From Streptococcus suis YS56 (lineage in GTDB: Bacteria; Bacillota; Bacilli; Lactobacillales; Streptococcaceae): a stretch of DNA of 64,000 bases. Shown piece by piece: positions 44,305 to 52,856 of this stretch (position 1 is its first letter; each line of letters starts with the position of its first letter). Made by a program: the position numbers and the translations under genes. The notes beneath the pieces are model-generated. The model did no database searches and was not told the DNA's origin. It saw only the letters and a program-made list of their open reading frames with translations. The stretch spans positions 1 to 64,000 of the forward strand of contig NZ_ALMY01000081.1 of assembly GCF_000440115.1 (NCBI RefSeq). Direction: 5' to 3'.

Positions 44305-44840
44305 ATGATTATTTGGCTAAACGGCCCATTCGGTGTCGGAAAGACTACTTTAGCAAATAAATTACACAAACGAATAGAAAACTCATATCTCTATGATCCC
44401 GAGTTACTAGGTAATTTCTTACAACATCAATTACCTCAGACTGTATGTCCTGAAGATTTTCAAGATTATTCCGTTTGGCGACAGAGTACTTATAAAATAG
44501 TATTTGATTTAGCGACTAAAACTGATAAGATTATTATTATTCCCATGACAATCTATAAGACAGAATATTATCAGGAGATCATTCAGCAATTGATAAAGGA
44601 TAAGATTCCTTTGGAACAGTATATTTTGTTAGCTGACAAAACAACCATTTTAGAACGTTTAGATAATCGAGTCAATGAAGACAACTTCTGGGCCAAAAGG
44701 GCATATTGATGTTTGTTTAAAAGCTTTTGAAAGTCATATTCCGGGGCCACAGGTTAAACACAGACAATTTGAAGCCAGAAGAGGTTGCGAAGGAGATTCT
44801 AATGAAAAAACTACATCCACATCTTTCCGAAAAACTATAA
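44305..44840 (+). pseudogene. TmrB-like ATP-binding protein, broken by two frameshifts
   Basis: The first frame (44305-44709) encodes WLNGPFGVGKTTLANKLHKR (P-loop), YDPELLGNFL, DFQDYSVWRQ and IIIIPMTIYKTEYYQEII, matching Bacillus TmrB. At about 44690-44703 the frame shifts and continues as HIDVCLKAFESHIPG. Near 44750-44760 it shifts again to TDNLKPEEVAKEILMKKLHP, ending TAA at 44840. TmrB confers tunicamycin resistance in Bacillus; this copy is unlikely to work. Its last bases overlap the difSL-like site. Confidence 0.85.
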
Positions 44841-44854
44841 TTTTCTTGAAACTT
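44824..44854 (+). other. difSL-like chromosome-dimer resolution site
   Basis: A 31-bp site with TTTCCGAAAAAC on the left and TTTTCTTGAAACTT on the right around a TATAA core. It lies directly upstream of xerS, where difSL is found in streptococci and lactococci. The exact match to published difSL is from memory. It overlaps the end of the pseudogene. Confidence 0.8.
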
Positions 44855-44903
44855 ATATAAGATTATGCTATACTACTCATATAGCTAAAATCAGGAGAAA
44901 ATG

Positions 44904-45974
44904 ATGAGACGCGAGTTATTATTGGAAAAAATTGATCAGCTGAAAGAAATTATGCCTTGGTATGTCTTGGAATATTATCAGTCCAAGTTGTCTGTGCCTT
45001 ACAGTTTTACAACCTTGTATGAATACTTGAAAGAATACCGTCGTTTTTTTGAGTGGTTACAGGATTCAGATTTAGTCGCTGTCGAACGAATTGCTGACAT
45101 TCCGCTGGATGTTCTGGAACATCTGACCAAGAAAGATATGGAGGCCTTTATTCTTTATCTGCGGGAACGTCCCTTGCTGAACGCCAATACCACGCAGAAT
45201 GGTGTGTCGCAGACCACCATTAACCGTACCCTCTCGGCCCTTTCTAGTCTCTTCAAGTATTTAACCGAAGAAGTGGAAAATGAGCAGGGCGAGCCCTACT
45301 TCTACCGCAACGTCATGAAGAAGGTATCCACCAAGAAGAAGAAGGAAACCTTGGCGGCTCGGGCAGAGAATATCAAGCAGAAGCTCTTTTTGGGCGATGA
45401 AACGATGGAGTTCTTGGACTATGTTGATAAAGAATACCAAGTAAAGTTATCCAAACGTGCCCTCTCATCCTTCCAAAAAAATAAGGAGCGGGATTTGGCG
45501 ATTCTGGCACTTCTCTTGGCTTCTGGTGTCCGTCTGTCAGAGGCGGTGAATTTGGATCTTCGAGATGTCAACCTCAATTTGATGATTATTGAAGTAACCC
45601 GTAAGGGGGGGAAGCGGGACTCGGTCAATGTGGCTGGGTTTGCTAAGCCCTATCTGGAAGCCTATATGAGCATCCGTCAGCAACGCTACAAGGCTGAAAA
45701 AACGGATACAGCCTTCTTTCTGTCCGAATACCGTGGGCTGCCCAATCGTATCGACGCTTCTTCTATCGAAAAAATGGTGGCCAAGTACTCTGCGGACTTC
45801 AAGATACGTGTGACACCACACAAACTCCGTCACACGCTGGCAACACGGCTCTACGACGCCACCAAGTCGCAAGTTCTGGTCAGTCATCAGCTGGGCCACG
45901 CCAATACCCAGGTAACCGACCTCTATACCCATATCGTTAACGATGAGCAGAAAAATGCACTGGATCAGTTGTGA
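44904..45974 (+). CDS. xerS: Tyrosine recombinase XerS
   Basis: 356 residues from the ATG at 44904 (AGGAG six nt before; an ATG three bases earlier is too close). The catalytic domain has [18 protein letters not shown]-type Arg ([13 protein letters not shown]), [11 protein letters not shown] (His/Arg) and Tyr in [11 protein letters not shown]. XerS alone resolves chromosome dimers at difSL in streptococci. It lies beside difSL and is followed by a bidirectional terminator at the coding-strand switch. Confidence 0.96.
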   Translation: MRRELLLEKIDQLKEIMPWYVLEYYQSKLSVPYSFTTLYEYLKEYRRFFEWLQDSDLVAVERIADIPLDVLEHLTKKDMEAFILYLRERPLLNANTTQNGVSQTTINRTLSALSSLFKYLTEEVENEQGEPYFYRNVMKKVSTKKKKETLAARAENIKQKLFLGDETMEFLDYVDKEYQVKLSKRALSSFQKNKERDLAILALLLASGVRLSEAVNLDLRDVNLNLMIIEVTRKGGKRDSVNVAGFAKPYLEAYMSIRQQRYKAEKTDTAFFLSEYRGLPNRIDASSIEKMVAKYSADFKIRVTPHKLRHTLATRLYDATKSQVLVSHQLGHANTQVTDLYTHIVNDEQKNALDQL

Positions 45975-46001
45975 TGTTGCGTAAAATAAATTATGTAAAA
46001 T

Positions 46002-46034
46002 AACACGAGTAAGTTTGAGCTTACTCGTGTTTTC
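46002..46034. terminator. Bidirectional terminator between convergent xerS and phosphohexomutase
   Basis: AACACGAGTAAG (46002-46013) pairs perfectly with CTTACTCGTGTT (46020-46031), a 12-bp stem with T and A flanks. Confidence 0.9.
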
Positions 46035-46036
46035 AA

Positions 46037-47545
46037 TTATAGCAATTCTTTCAATTTGTCCTGATTGACAGCTGGGTACTGGTCCAAAAAGGCTGAGAAG
46101 GTGCGTAAAACGGCAGGAATATAGCCAGTCTGGTCATTCTCCACCTGCAAGACCAAGAGTGGCTCGTGGAGGCTCATACGGAGCAAGAGCCAGCCGTCAC
46201 CATAAGGTTCGGTCAGGTCAAACCGCACTCCTTCTTCGTTTTCTGGGTTAAAAGCAAAGCCTTCTAGGTTGGTTTGGCGGAGGTCAGCAATGACCTGTTC
46301 ACCCAGTGCGCGATAGTCTACCGCTTCTAGTTTGAAACGCACTTCTTGGGTTTCCAGCGGTTGTTTAAGCTGGGCAATTAAGTCGTCCAAGGACTTGCCT
46401 TCCGCTTGCAGTTTTGGTAAAAGCATGAGAATCTTAGCCGCCACATAGGTTCCGTCATCAAGGAAGTAATTTTCCTTAAAGGCAGCATGTCCAGAGGTTT
46501 CGATAGCCAACTGGCAATCAACTCCCTCTTGGTTGGCTAAAATAGCACGGTTGATGACATTGCGGTAGCCTGAGATATAGCGAATTTGTTTGCCGCCCAG
46601 GCTTTCTATAAAGACTTTAAGGTGTTCAGTTGTTGGGGAATTGGTCACAATGCTGGTTCCTGGATGTTCAGCTAGGACAATCTGGCTAAGAACGGCAATC
46701 AGGTTGTTACGATTGAGAATTTCTCCTGACTTGGTGACTAGGGCGGCACGGTCAACGTCGGTATCGAAGATAATACCAAGGTCTGCGCCTTGCTTCAAGA
46801 CAGCCTGGCGAATGCTTTCCATCGCTTCCTTGTTATCAGGGTTTGGAACATGGTTTGGGAAGGTGCCGTCTGGGTCTAGGAATTGTGAGCCTGTGGTATC
46901 TGCTCCCAGCTCTGCCAACACTTTCTCAGCAAAGAATCCACCCGCACCATTTCCAGCATCGACGATGATATTAAGACCTGTCAGTGGTTTTTCTTGTCCG
47001 TCACAGGCTGAGCGAATTTTGCCTACGAGGTCTTGGGCATAAGGCGTAATCAGGTCTGCACTGGTGACACTTCCAAGGGAAGAAGCTGGCAAGTCTTCAC
47101 TATGCGAGAGGATGAAGTCAATATCTTCATGTTCTGCTCCGCTATTTTCCGAAAAAATCTTAATGCCGTTGAAGTAATAAGGCAGATGGCTGGCGGTAAT
47201 CATGACACCAGCGTGGCACTTGAACTGCGGGTACTGGGTGCTCATGAAGAGGGCTGGCGTGGTAGCCATGCCAAAGTCAATCAGCTGAACGCCCAGACGA
47301 ACGGCTTCTTCTGTAAAGGCTGAAACCAAATCTGGACCGCTGAGACGGCTATCTCGACCGATACCGATAGTCAATTGGCCTTTTTGATAGGTCTGCGCTA
47401 GTTCTGGCTTCTGGGTCAGCCAATGAATCAGTCCGCGCACCACTTCCTTGGTGGCTTGTGGAGTGAGATTGACAGCATATTCGTCTGTAGCGATGGCAAT
47501 ACCGCGAATATCTGATCCGTTTTGTAGTACGTGATGGTGGGACGT
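46037..47545 (-). CDS. Phosphoglucomutase/phosphomannomutase family protein (start codon abnormal)
   Basis: The phosphoserine loop is MITASHLPYYFNGIK, the metal loop FDTDVDRAA and the sugar loop ETSGHAAF. These are intact. Family members start with NGSDIRGIA, which is encoded in frame at about 47520 downward, but no ATG/GTG/TTG precedes it. AGGAGG (47556-47551) is followed after 5 nt by ACG (47545-47543), which would be the position of a normal ATG; the first standard start is a GTG at 47443, giving 468 residues. I list the ACG start, 502 residues. It interconverts hexose 1- and 6-phosphates. A RUP-like repeat lies just upstream. Confidence 0.85.
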   Translation of the reverse strand, partial: TSHHHVLQNGSDIRGIAIATDEYAVNLTPQATKEVVRGLIHWLTQKPELAQTYQKGQLTIGIGRDSRLSGPDLVSAFTEEAVRLGVQLIDFGMATTPALFMSTQYPQFKCHAGVMITASHLPYYFNGIKIFSENSGAEHEDIDFILSHSEDLPASSLGSVTSADLITPYAQDLVGKIRSACDGQEKPLTGLNIIVDAGNGAGGFFAEKVLAELGADTTGSQFLDPDGTFPNHVPNPDNKEAMESIRQAVLKQGADLGIIFDTDVDRAALVTKSGEILNRNNLIAVLSQIVLAEHPGTSIVTNSPTTEHLKVFIESLGGKQIRYISGYRNVINRAILANQEGVDCQLAIETSGHAAFKENYFLDDGTYVAAKILMLLPKLQAEGKSLDDLIAQLKQPLETQEVRFKLEAVDYRALGEQVIADLRQTNLEGFAFNPENEEGVRFDLTEPYGDGWLLLRMSLHEPLLVLQVENDQTGYIPAVLRTFSAFLDQYPAVNQDKLKELL

Positions 47546-47565
47546 AGTAACCTCCTAATTCAAAC

Positions 47566-47776
47566 TAATACTCTTCGAAAATCAAAAGCGGACGTTGTTG
47601 ACTTGATTTGATGAGTGAAAAGGTCCAGTGGATCTTTTCAGCCTGTTCCCTTGAAATATAAAAGGAACAGAGTTCTATCTGCATAAGTAGAAACGAACTA
47701 CGTTCGCCTATCTCCAACCTCCAAAGGTTCCCCAAACCTTTGGAGCTAGTCTGATTTTGATTTTCATTGAGTATAA
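47566..47776. repeat. RUP-like intergenic repeat with terminal inverted repeats and several hairpins
   Basis: The left end ATACTCTTCGAAAATC (47568-47583) and right end GATTTTCATTGAGTAT (47759-47774) are inverted repeats (ATACTC and AAAATC conserved). Inside are CTGTTCC/GGAACAG (47643-47670), GAAC/GTTC and CCAAAGGTT/AACCTTTGG (47721-47743). Similar to the pneumococcal RUP family in its ends, by memory. It sits at the phosphohexomutase promoter. Confidence 0.7.
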
Positions 47777-47828
47777 ATTTAGTATATCATATTTTCAAAG
47801 CGGTTTCAAAATGAAAAAAGCACAGCTT

Positions 47829-48770
47829 TTACTGTACTTTAGTGATGCTTACAGTTGTACCAACTTCCAGTTGACTTTCCACGGAAATAGCTAGTTCCAA
47901 CTGATTCAAGACCCGCTTGGTCAGATACAAGCCAAAACCTGTAGCTTTTTGGTGTTCACGGCCATTAAAACCTGTAAATCCCTCATCAAATAGGCGTGGA
48001 ATGTCTTCGGCTAGAATCCCAATTCCCGTATCGGAAATGGAAATTCCCTTATTCAGTTCAATGGCTACCTTACCTCCAGTCTTATTGTACTTGAGGGCGT
48101 TGTCGATGATCTGTGATAGGGCAAAACTGAGCCACTTTCTGTCGGTTTTCAGTAGCCAATTTCCATCGATGGTCACTGAAATGTCTTTTTGCAAGAACTG
48201 ATTGCGGTATTTTTTGACCAAGTCCACAACTACTTCTCTCACTTCTACCTGCTCAAATCGAAAATCGCTGGCATGGTTGGTCAGTTTGAGGTAATTGAGG
48301 AGATTTGCCATATAATTGTCCAAACGTAAGAGCTGGTGATTGACATCCTGCTGGTTGAGGTTGTCAGTCTGACTCATCAAAGACAGGGCAGCCAAAGGCA
48401 CTTTCATCTGATGGGACCACATTTTGACCATGGCTTGCAAGTCCTCTTCCCGTGACTTATAATCCAAGAGCTGCTCCCGCGTCGCCTCCTTCTCCGCTTC
48501 AATCAAGTTGAGATAGGCAAGGTCCACAGGCTTATTCAGCAGGGGCAGAGCTTCTTCATGGACATAATCTTCCAAGGCTCTCATGCGGTTGCGAAACTCC
48601 CAGAAAAGCCCTACAGTCAGAAGGATCAAGAGGGTTAGGGACAATAGCAGAGCGTTTTGCAGAAATTCGGTGGGCAGTTTGTAAAGTAAAAAGAGCAAGA
48701 TAAAACTACCAGCCAAGACCAGATGGGCGAAATAAAAACTACGGTATTCTCGGATAAATTTTGCTATCAT
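47829..48770 (-). CDS. bceS: Bce-type sensor histidine kinase
   Basis: 313 residues with two N-terminal membrane helices joined by almost no extracellular loop (about 15-30 and 37-53), the intramembrane-sensing layout. H-box WSHQMKVPLAAL (phospho-His about 124), N-box QIIDNALKYN, GISDTGIGI and TGFGLYL are present. It senses ABC-transporter flux, not ligand directly, in characterised Bce systems. Its start overlaps the response-regulator stop by 4 nt. Confidence 0.88.
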   Translation of the reverse strand: MIAKFIREYRSFYFAHLVLAGSFILLFLLYKLPTEFLQNALLLSLTLLILLTVGLFWEFRNRMRALEDYVHEEALPLLNKPVDLAYLNLIEAEKEATREQLLDYKSREEDLQAMVKMWSHQMKVPLAALSLMSQTDNLNQQDVNHQLLRLDNYMANLLNYLKLTNHASDFRFEQVEVREVVVDLVKKYRNQFLQKDISVTIDGNWLLKTDRKWLSFALSQIIDNALKYNKTGGKVAIELNKGISISDTGIGILAEDIPRLFDEGFTGFNGREHQKATGFGLYLTKRVLNQLELAISVESQLEVGTTVSITKVQ

Positions 48771-49441
48771 TTGACCAGGTACCCCACGCCACGAACAGTA
48801 TGAATACGGTCAAATCCCACTTCACTCACCTTCTTACGCAGACGAGTCATGTTGACATTGAGGGTATTCTGGTCAATAAATTCTTCATTTTCCCAGAGTT
48901 TTTCCAAGAGTTCTTCCTTGCTGGCAATCTGTCCTTGTCTTTCTAGTAAGGTGGATAAAATCTTGGTTTCAGTAGGTGAAAGCTGAACCTGTTCCGATTC
49001 GCTTGAAAATCGTCCGTCCAAACTAAGCTGGAATTGGTCAATAGACAAGTCAGTTGATTTGCTGAATTGATTGACCCGACGCAGGAAGGCACCGATTTTG
49101 GCATCCAAAATTCCCAGTGAAAAAGGTTTGGATACAAAATCATCGCCTCCCATGTTCATTGCCATGACCGCATTCATTTCATCATCACTAGAGGAGATAA
49201 AGATAATGGGCATGGTCATGGTTTTACGGATTTCCGTTGTCCAGTAAAAACCGTTGTAATAGGGTAGGCTAATGTCCATCAGTACCAAGTCTGGTTTGAT
49301 TTCAGCAACTTCCTGACTGACAGCACGGAAATTCTGCACACTTTCTACCTGATAAGATTTTCCCAAATGCTGCTTCATGAGTTGGACAATCATCTCATCA
49401 TCTTCAACAATATAAATCTTTTCTTTTTTCATCTTCTTCAT
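48767..49441 (-). CDS. bceR: Bce-type OmpR family response regulator
   Basis: 224 residues. The receiver has VEDDEMIVQ, the phospho-Asp in VLMDISLPYYNG (about residue 54) and a Lys in FVSKPFS. The C-terminal winged helix is at about 130-224 (LSPTETKILSTLLERQGQIAS, in parts). The ATG has no clear SD; ATGs at 49441 and 49432 are both possible. It is paired with the downstream kinase and, across a toxin-antitoxin insertion, with the BceAB transporter. Confidence 0.9.
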   Translation of the reverse strand: MKKMKKEKIYIVEDDEMIVQLMKQHLGKSYQVESVQNFRAVSQEVAEIKPDLVLMDISLPYYNGFYWTTEIRKTMTMPIIFISSSDDEMNAVMAMNMGGDDFVSKPFSLGILDAKIGAFLRRVNQFSKSTDLSIDQFQLSLDGRFSSESEQVQLSPTETKILSTLLERQGQIASKEELLEKLWENEEFIDQNTLNVNMTRLRKKVSEVGFDRIHTVRGVGYLVK

Positions 49442-49445
49442 TCTG

Positions 49446-49473
49446 CAAAAGCCAGGACACAGGTCTTGGCTTT
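49446..49473 (-). terminator. Hairpin between the RelE-like toxin and bceR
   Basis: AAAGCC(A)AGAC-type stem: 49448-49458 pairs with 49463-49473 (10 of 11 positions). It ends just before the bceR start. Confidence 0.7.
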
Positions 49474-49740
49474 CTATTTATATACTTCTTTTCGATGCCC
49501 GACTTCAAGGGCAGTCACAATCAATTTATCATCTTCAATACTGACGATGACCCTGTAATTTCCGATACGATACCGCCATTGGCCAGAACGATTGACCGTC
49601 AAGGCTTTTCCGTATTGTCTGGGGTTTTCAGTCACATGACTGGACAGGTAGTTGGTAATCTGCTTTTGAGTAAATTTGTCCAGCTTTTTCAACTGTTTGA
49701 TAAAACGACTGGTTGGTACAAGTTTATAACAGGTCTTCAT
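49474..49740 (-). CDS. RelE/ParE-type toxin of a type II TA system (copy 1)
   Basis: 88 residues with the RelE fold pattern: SRFIKQLKKLDK at the N-terminus, WRYRIGNYRVIVSIEDDKLIV and the C-terminal VTALEVGHRKEVY with the usual Arg/Tyr. Such toxins cleave mRNA at the ribosome. It overlaps the antitoxin by 17 nt. It sits between bceB and bceR, where related Bce loci have no gene, so it is an insertion. Confidence 0.88.
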   Translation of the reverse strand: MKTCYKLVPTSRFIKQLKKLDKFTQKQITNYLSSHVTENPRQYGKALTVNRSGQWRYRIGNYRVIVSIEDDKLIVTALEVGHRKEVYK

Positions 49741-49975
49741 CCGTCAACCCCAACTCTTCCAACATTTCCTCCCAGCTAATCGGCTCAATGCCGTTTGCCA
49801 AGTCTTCTTGGTATTCTGCCCAAGCAATGTCTGCCACACGCGCATCGTACTCGTCTTCAAGAGCCTCAAGGGTTTTAGTCCGAATGAGTTCCGACAAACT
49901 CACACCTTCAAACTTTGCCATAGCCTGCATAAAAAGTTTGTCCTGCTCAGAAACTTTCAATGTAATAGCTGCCAT
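49724..49975 (-). CDS. RelB/DUF6290-like antitoxin (copy 1)
   Basis: 83 residues. A ribbon-helix-helix DNA-binding N-terminus (ITLKVSEQDKLFMQAMAKFEGVSLSELIRTK, in parts) is followed by an acidic C-terminus (EEMLEELGLTDEDLL) that would wrap the toxin. AGAGGTGA precedes the ATG. Promoter and a palindromic operator lie upstream (49996-50039). Confidence 0.85.
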   Translation of the reverse strand: MAAITLKVSEQDKLFMQAMAKFEGVSLSELIRTKTLEALEDEYDARVADIAWAEYQEDLANGIEPISWEEMLEELGLTDEDLL

Positions 49976-50000
49976 TTTCTCACCTCTTCTGGTATTTCTT

Positions 50001-50039
50001 TGGTATTACCATTGTAACACCATTTCCCTGAAAAAGCAA
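50001..50039 (-). promoter_or_regulatory. Toxin-antitoxin 1 promoter with TGGTAATACCA operator
   Basis: On the minus strand TTGCTT (50039-50034) and TACAAT (50016-50011) are 17 bp apart. The palindrome TGGTA-A-TACCA (50011-50001) covers the start point. Confidence 0.65.
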
Positions 50040-50065
50040 GAAATCCCGCATCAGCGAGACTTCTG
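50036..50065 (-). terminator. Terminator-like hairpin after bceB
   Basis: On the minus strand AGAAGTCTCGC and GCGGGATTTCT form an 11-bp imperfect stem (about 50041-50065), followed by TTGCTTTTT. Confidence 0.6.
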
Positions 50066-52036
50066 CTATCGTTCAATAATGCGATAATAGGTTCGGCTGG
50101 TCCATTTGTAAATGACAAAGTAAATCAGGACAACTGCAAGCAATGTAATACCACTAACCGTGTAAATCATGCTAGAAGAAACCACTCCGAACATCATCAG
50201 CATTTGTTTAAGCATAACAAGTGCAACGACAAAGTGCAGGGTCGCCATAGCCAGTGGCATGAAGAAGACCAAAAGCGTTTGAGAATTAATGGTTTTCTTA
50301 ACAGCCTGCTGGCTCATGCCCACTTCCTGTAAAATCTTGTAGGATTTCTTGTCCTCATGCCCTTCTGAATACTGTTTGTAGTAGATAATCAAGGCTGCAC
50401 CTAGCAAGAAACTAATGCCCAACAAGAAACCTGTAAAGAGGAAACCACCTGTGAAGCCCATGAGCATATTGTTGAAATCCGTACGTTGCATGACATTTCC
50501 GAGGTATTCTCCATTTTCATCCAGAATATGATACATATCCCCAGACTGCTCTCCAAGAGAGAGCACTTCTTCATTGGTCAAATCGGTAAAGACACGGTAG
50601 TCCAGACTGGTTGGATAACCTTGAGATTTAAATGATTCGCAGTACTCACGAATAACGTTTAAAACTGTATCATCTTTAACCACCATAATAGCTGCGGCTA
50701 TTGTATTGGTAATATCCGGGAAGATTGCCTTATCTAGACTAACTACGTTTTCAAAAGTTTTATCCCCAAATTTAACAATTTTAAGTGGTACTTTTCCACT
50801 AGGCAGCATAAAGGCAACTTGATTGGTAGCCAGCTCTGGCAAGTCATTGCCCAACTTCCTGAAATCATCTTGGGTGATGAAATAGGTAAAAGCCATCTTG
50901 CTATAGTCTGGATTGGCAATGGTTTCTGGACTAACGACAATCTCACTCCCACCATCATAGACCAGACCAGCTTGATAGGTCAGATAAGATAAACTGTCAT
51001 TGGCTTTTTCTGGAAAATGGCTGAGCACCGATTGCTGATAGGCACTTTCACCCTGACTTCTATCCGCAACAGGATAGGTAATGGATGTTTCCTTTGGATA
51101 AAGTCCACTGGTCATATTTGCCATACCTGTATAGAGGGACGTCGTTGTCGCAATGGTCACAAAGGCCATGACCGCAAGCAATGTGATATTGGCCAAACCT
51201 GTTGCGTGCTGTTTCATCCGAAAAATCATCTGCGATGTAGTAATAAAATGCTCTGGCCTGTAAAAATAGCCTTTGTTTTTCCGCCGAGCCTTCAAATACC
51301 AAGTCATAAAGCTGATGTAGAACAAGTAGGTCCCCGCAATGACAAAGAGCACCGCAATAAAGAAACGATAGATGACAGCGAGACCTTCCGATTGAGACGA
51401 AAGTGACAGGTAGTAGCCAACACCTAGGCTAAGGACAGCAAGTGCTGCCAAGAGAAGATTCCCACGTGGCTCCTTCTCCCCTTTTTCACTAGCTCGGAAC
51501 AAAATCAGAGGACTGGTCTTGCCAATCGTCCGAATAGCCAACAATTCCAAGATAAAGAAGATACCCGCAAAGAGAAAGGCCGTAAGCACAAATGCCAGAG
51601 GTGAAATACTAAAGTGGAGATCGCCATAACTGGTCAAATTCACAAAAATCAAGTAGAGAACATTTGAAAATACACCTGCTAATGCAGAGCCTAGCACAAT
51701 GACCAAGAGGAAGATGAAAAACAACTCAATGCTGGCAACCAAGGCCACCTTCTTCTTGTTCATCCCCAGCATATTGTAGAGACCGAACTCTCTAGTCCGT
51801 TGTTGCATGAGGAAATTAAAGCTATATATTTCCATAATCAGTGAGAAAATGGTCAATACAACGACACCCAGCCCGATAGAGACTGCACCTGTTCCCATGG
51901 TTTTCATGACTGGACTGAGCATGAGCAAGAACATGGAACAAATCAAGGTAAAGAGGACCAGACTGGCTAAAACAAAGGGAGCAAAGACACCCATGGATTT
52001 TCGGATATTTTGTCCAGCAAGTTTGAGGTAAAACAT
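50066..52036 (-). CDS. bceB: BceB-type ABC transporter permease (FtsX-like)
   Basis: 656 residues with the 10-helix BceB layout: one helix near residue 18, three in 50-170, two in 195-250, then the large extracellular domain (about 310-520) and three C-terminal helices (from 530). The intracellular GLYNMLGMNKKKVA segment is typical of FtsX permeases. Bce transporters remove peptide antibiotics from lipid II cycle intermediates. It starts directly after the bceA stop. Confidence 0.9.
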   Translation of the reverse strand: MFYLKLAGQNIRKSMGVFAPFVLASLVLFTLICSMFLLMLSPVMKTMGTGAVSIGLGVVVLTIFSLIMEIYSFNFLMQQRTREFGLYNMLGMNKKKVALVASIELFFIFLLVIVLGSALAGVFSNVLYLIFVNLTSYGDLHFSISPLAFVLTAFLFAGIFFILELLAIRTIGKTSPLILFRASEKGEKEPRGNLLLAALAVLSLGVGYYLSLSSQSEGLAVIYRFFIAVLFVIAGTYLFYISFMTWYLKARRKNKGYFYRPEHFITTSQMIFRMKQHATGLANITLLAVMAFVTIATTTSLYTGMANMTSGLYPKETSITYPVADRSQGESAYQQSVLSHFPEKANDSLSYLTYQAGLVYDGGSEIVVSPETIANPDYSKMAFTYFITQDDFRKLGNDLPELATNQVAFMLPSGKVPLKIVKFGDKTFENVVSLDKAIFPDITNTIAAAIMVVKDDTVLNVIREYCESFKSQGYPTSLDYRVFTDLTNEEVLSLGEQSGDMYHILDENGEYLGNVMQRTDFNNMLMGFTGGFLFTGFLLGISFLLGAALIIYYKQYSEGHEDKKSYKILQEVGMSQQAVKKTINSQTLLVFFMPLAMATLHFVVALVMLKQMLMMFGVVSSSMIYTVSGITLLAVVLIYFVIYKWTSRTYYRIIER

Positions 52037-52789
52037 CTACTCACCCCCTAAAAGTGCAGACATATTGAGCGAAATTTCCTTGGCAAAGTCTTGATTGCTC
52101 TTGCCTGCCTTGTACAATTGGTGGAAAATCCGACCATCCTTGATAAAAAGAACCCGTTTGGCATGGCTGGCTGCGTTAGCTGAGTGAGTCACCATGAGAA
52201 TGGTTTGTCCGTCTAGGTTGATGTCTTCAAACAAATTCAGCAAGTCTTCCGAATTGCGGTAATCTAGGGCAGCTGTCGGCTCATCCGCTAGGACAATCTG
52301 TGGCTGGGTAATCAAACTACGGGCAATGGCCACGCGCTGCTTTTGTCCACCAGATAATTCAAAGGGACGTTTTTTCAATAAATCCTGAATCCGCAGTTTT
52401 GGCGCCAAAACTTTCAACCGTTTTTCCATTTCCTCATGGCTGGTACGGGCCAATACCAGAGGTAAAAAGATATTGTCTTGGATGGACAGGGTATCCAAGA
52501 GATTAAAATCTTGGAAGACAAAGCCTAGGTTGTGCAAACGGAAATCTGCCAGCTTGCTTTCCTTGATTTTGGTAATATCCTGATTATTCAAGATAACAGA
52601 GCCCCTCGTCGGCTTGTCCAGGGTTGCTAGAATATTGAGCAAAGTCGTCTTACCAGAACCACTTTCCCCCATGATAGCGATAAACTCGCCCTCTTCTACC
52701 TTAAAATCCACATCTTGCAAGGCACGAGTTTCCTCTTTTGAAAAGCGCGTGCGGTAAACTTTTTCTAAATGATTGATTTCTAATAACAT
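52037..52789 (-). CDS. bceA: BceA-type ABC transporter ATP-binding protein
   Basis: 250 residues. Walker A GESGSGKTTL (about residues 39-48), signature LSGGQKQRVAIARSL and Walker B IVLADEPTAALD are present. AAGGAG precedes the ATG. Its first 36 bases recur, with one change, at 55244-55279 as the start of the LanF-like gene. Together with bceB and the two-component pair it forms a peptide-antibiotic sensing and resistance module. Confidence 0.92.
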   Translation of the reverse strand: MLLEINHLEKVYRTRFSKEETRALQDVDFKVEEGEFIAIMGESGSGKTTLLNILATLDKPTRGSVILNNQDITKIKESKLADFRLHNLGFVFQDFNLLDTLSIQDNIFLPLVLARTSHEEMEKRLKVLAPKLRIQDLLKKRPFELSGGQKQRVAIARSLITQPQIVLADEPTAALDYRNSEDLLNLFEDINLDGQTILMVTHSANAASHAKRVLFIKDGRIFHQLYKAGKSNQDFAKEISLNMSALLGGE

Positions 52790-52791
52790 AT

Positions 52792-52848
52792 TTACTCCTT
52801 ATTGTTTTTTTGGTAAGCTTTATAGCCTTTCTTATATCTGAGTTTCAT
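52792..52848 (-). CDS. possible 18-aa basic peptide just before bceA
   Basis: MKLRYKKGYKAYQKNNKE, ending in the TAA that overlaps the bceA ribosome-binding site (AAGGAGTAA). It has no clear ribosome-binding site of its own and could be chance, a leader peptide, or the tail of a lost gene. Confidence 0.25.
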   Translation of the reverse strand: MKLRYKKGYKAYQKNNKE

Positions 52849-52856
52849 TTTATCTA

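Noticed and set aside
47829-49441. The kinase and regulator as a VanRS- or CovRS-type pair
   Set aside because: The kinase lacks an extracellular sensor domain and the pair adjoins BceAB, so the Bce type fits better.
49446-50045. Direct repeats around toxin-antitoxin 1 like those at pair 2
   Set aside because: The best match between the flanking hairpins is about 10 of 13 bases, too weak to claim.
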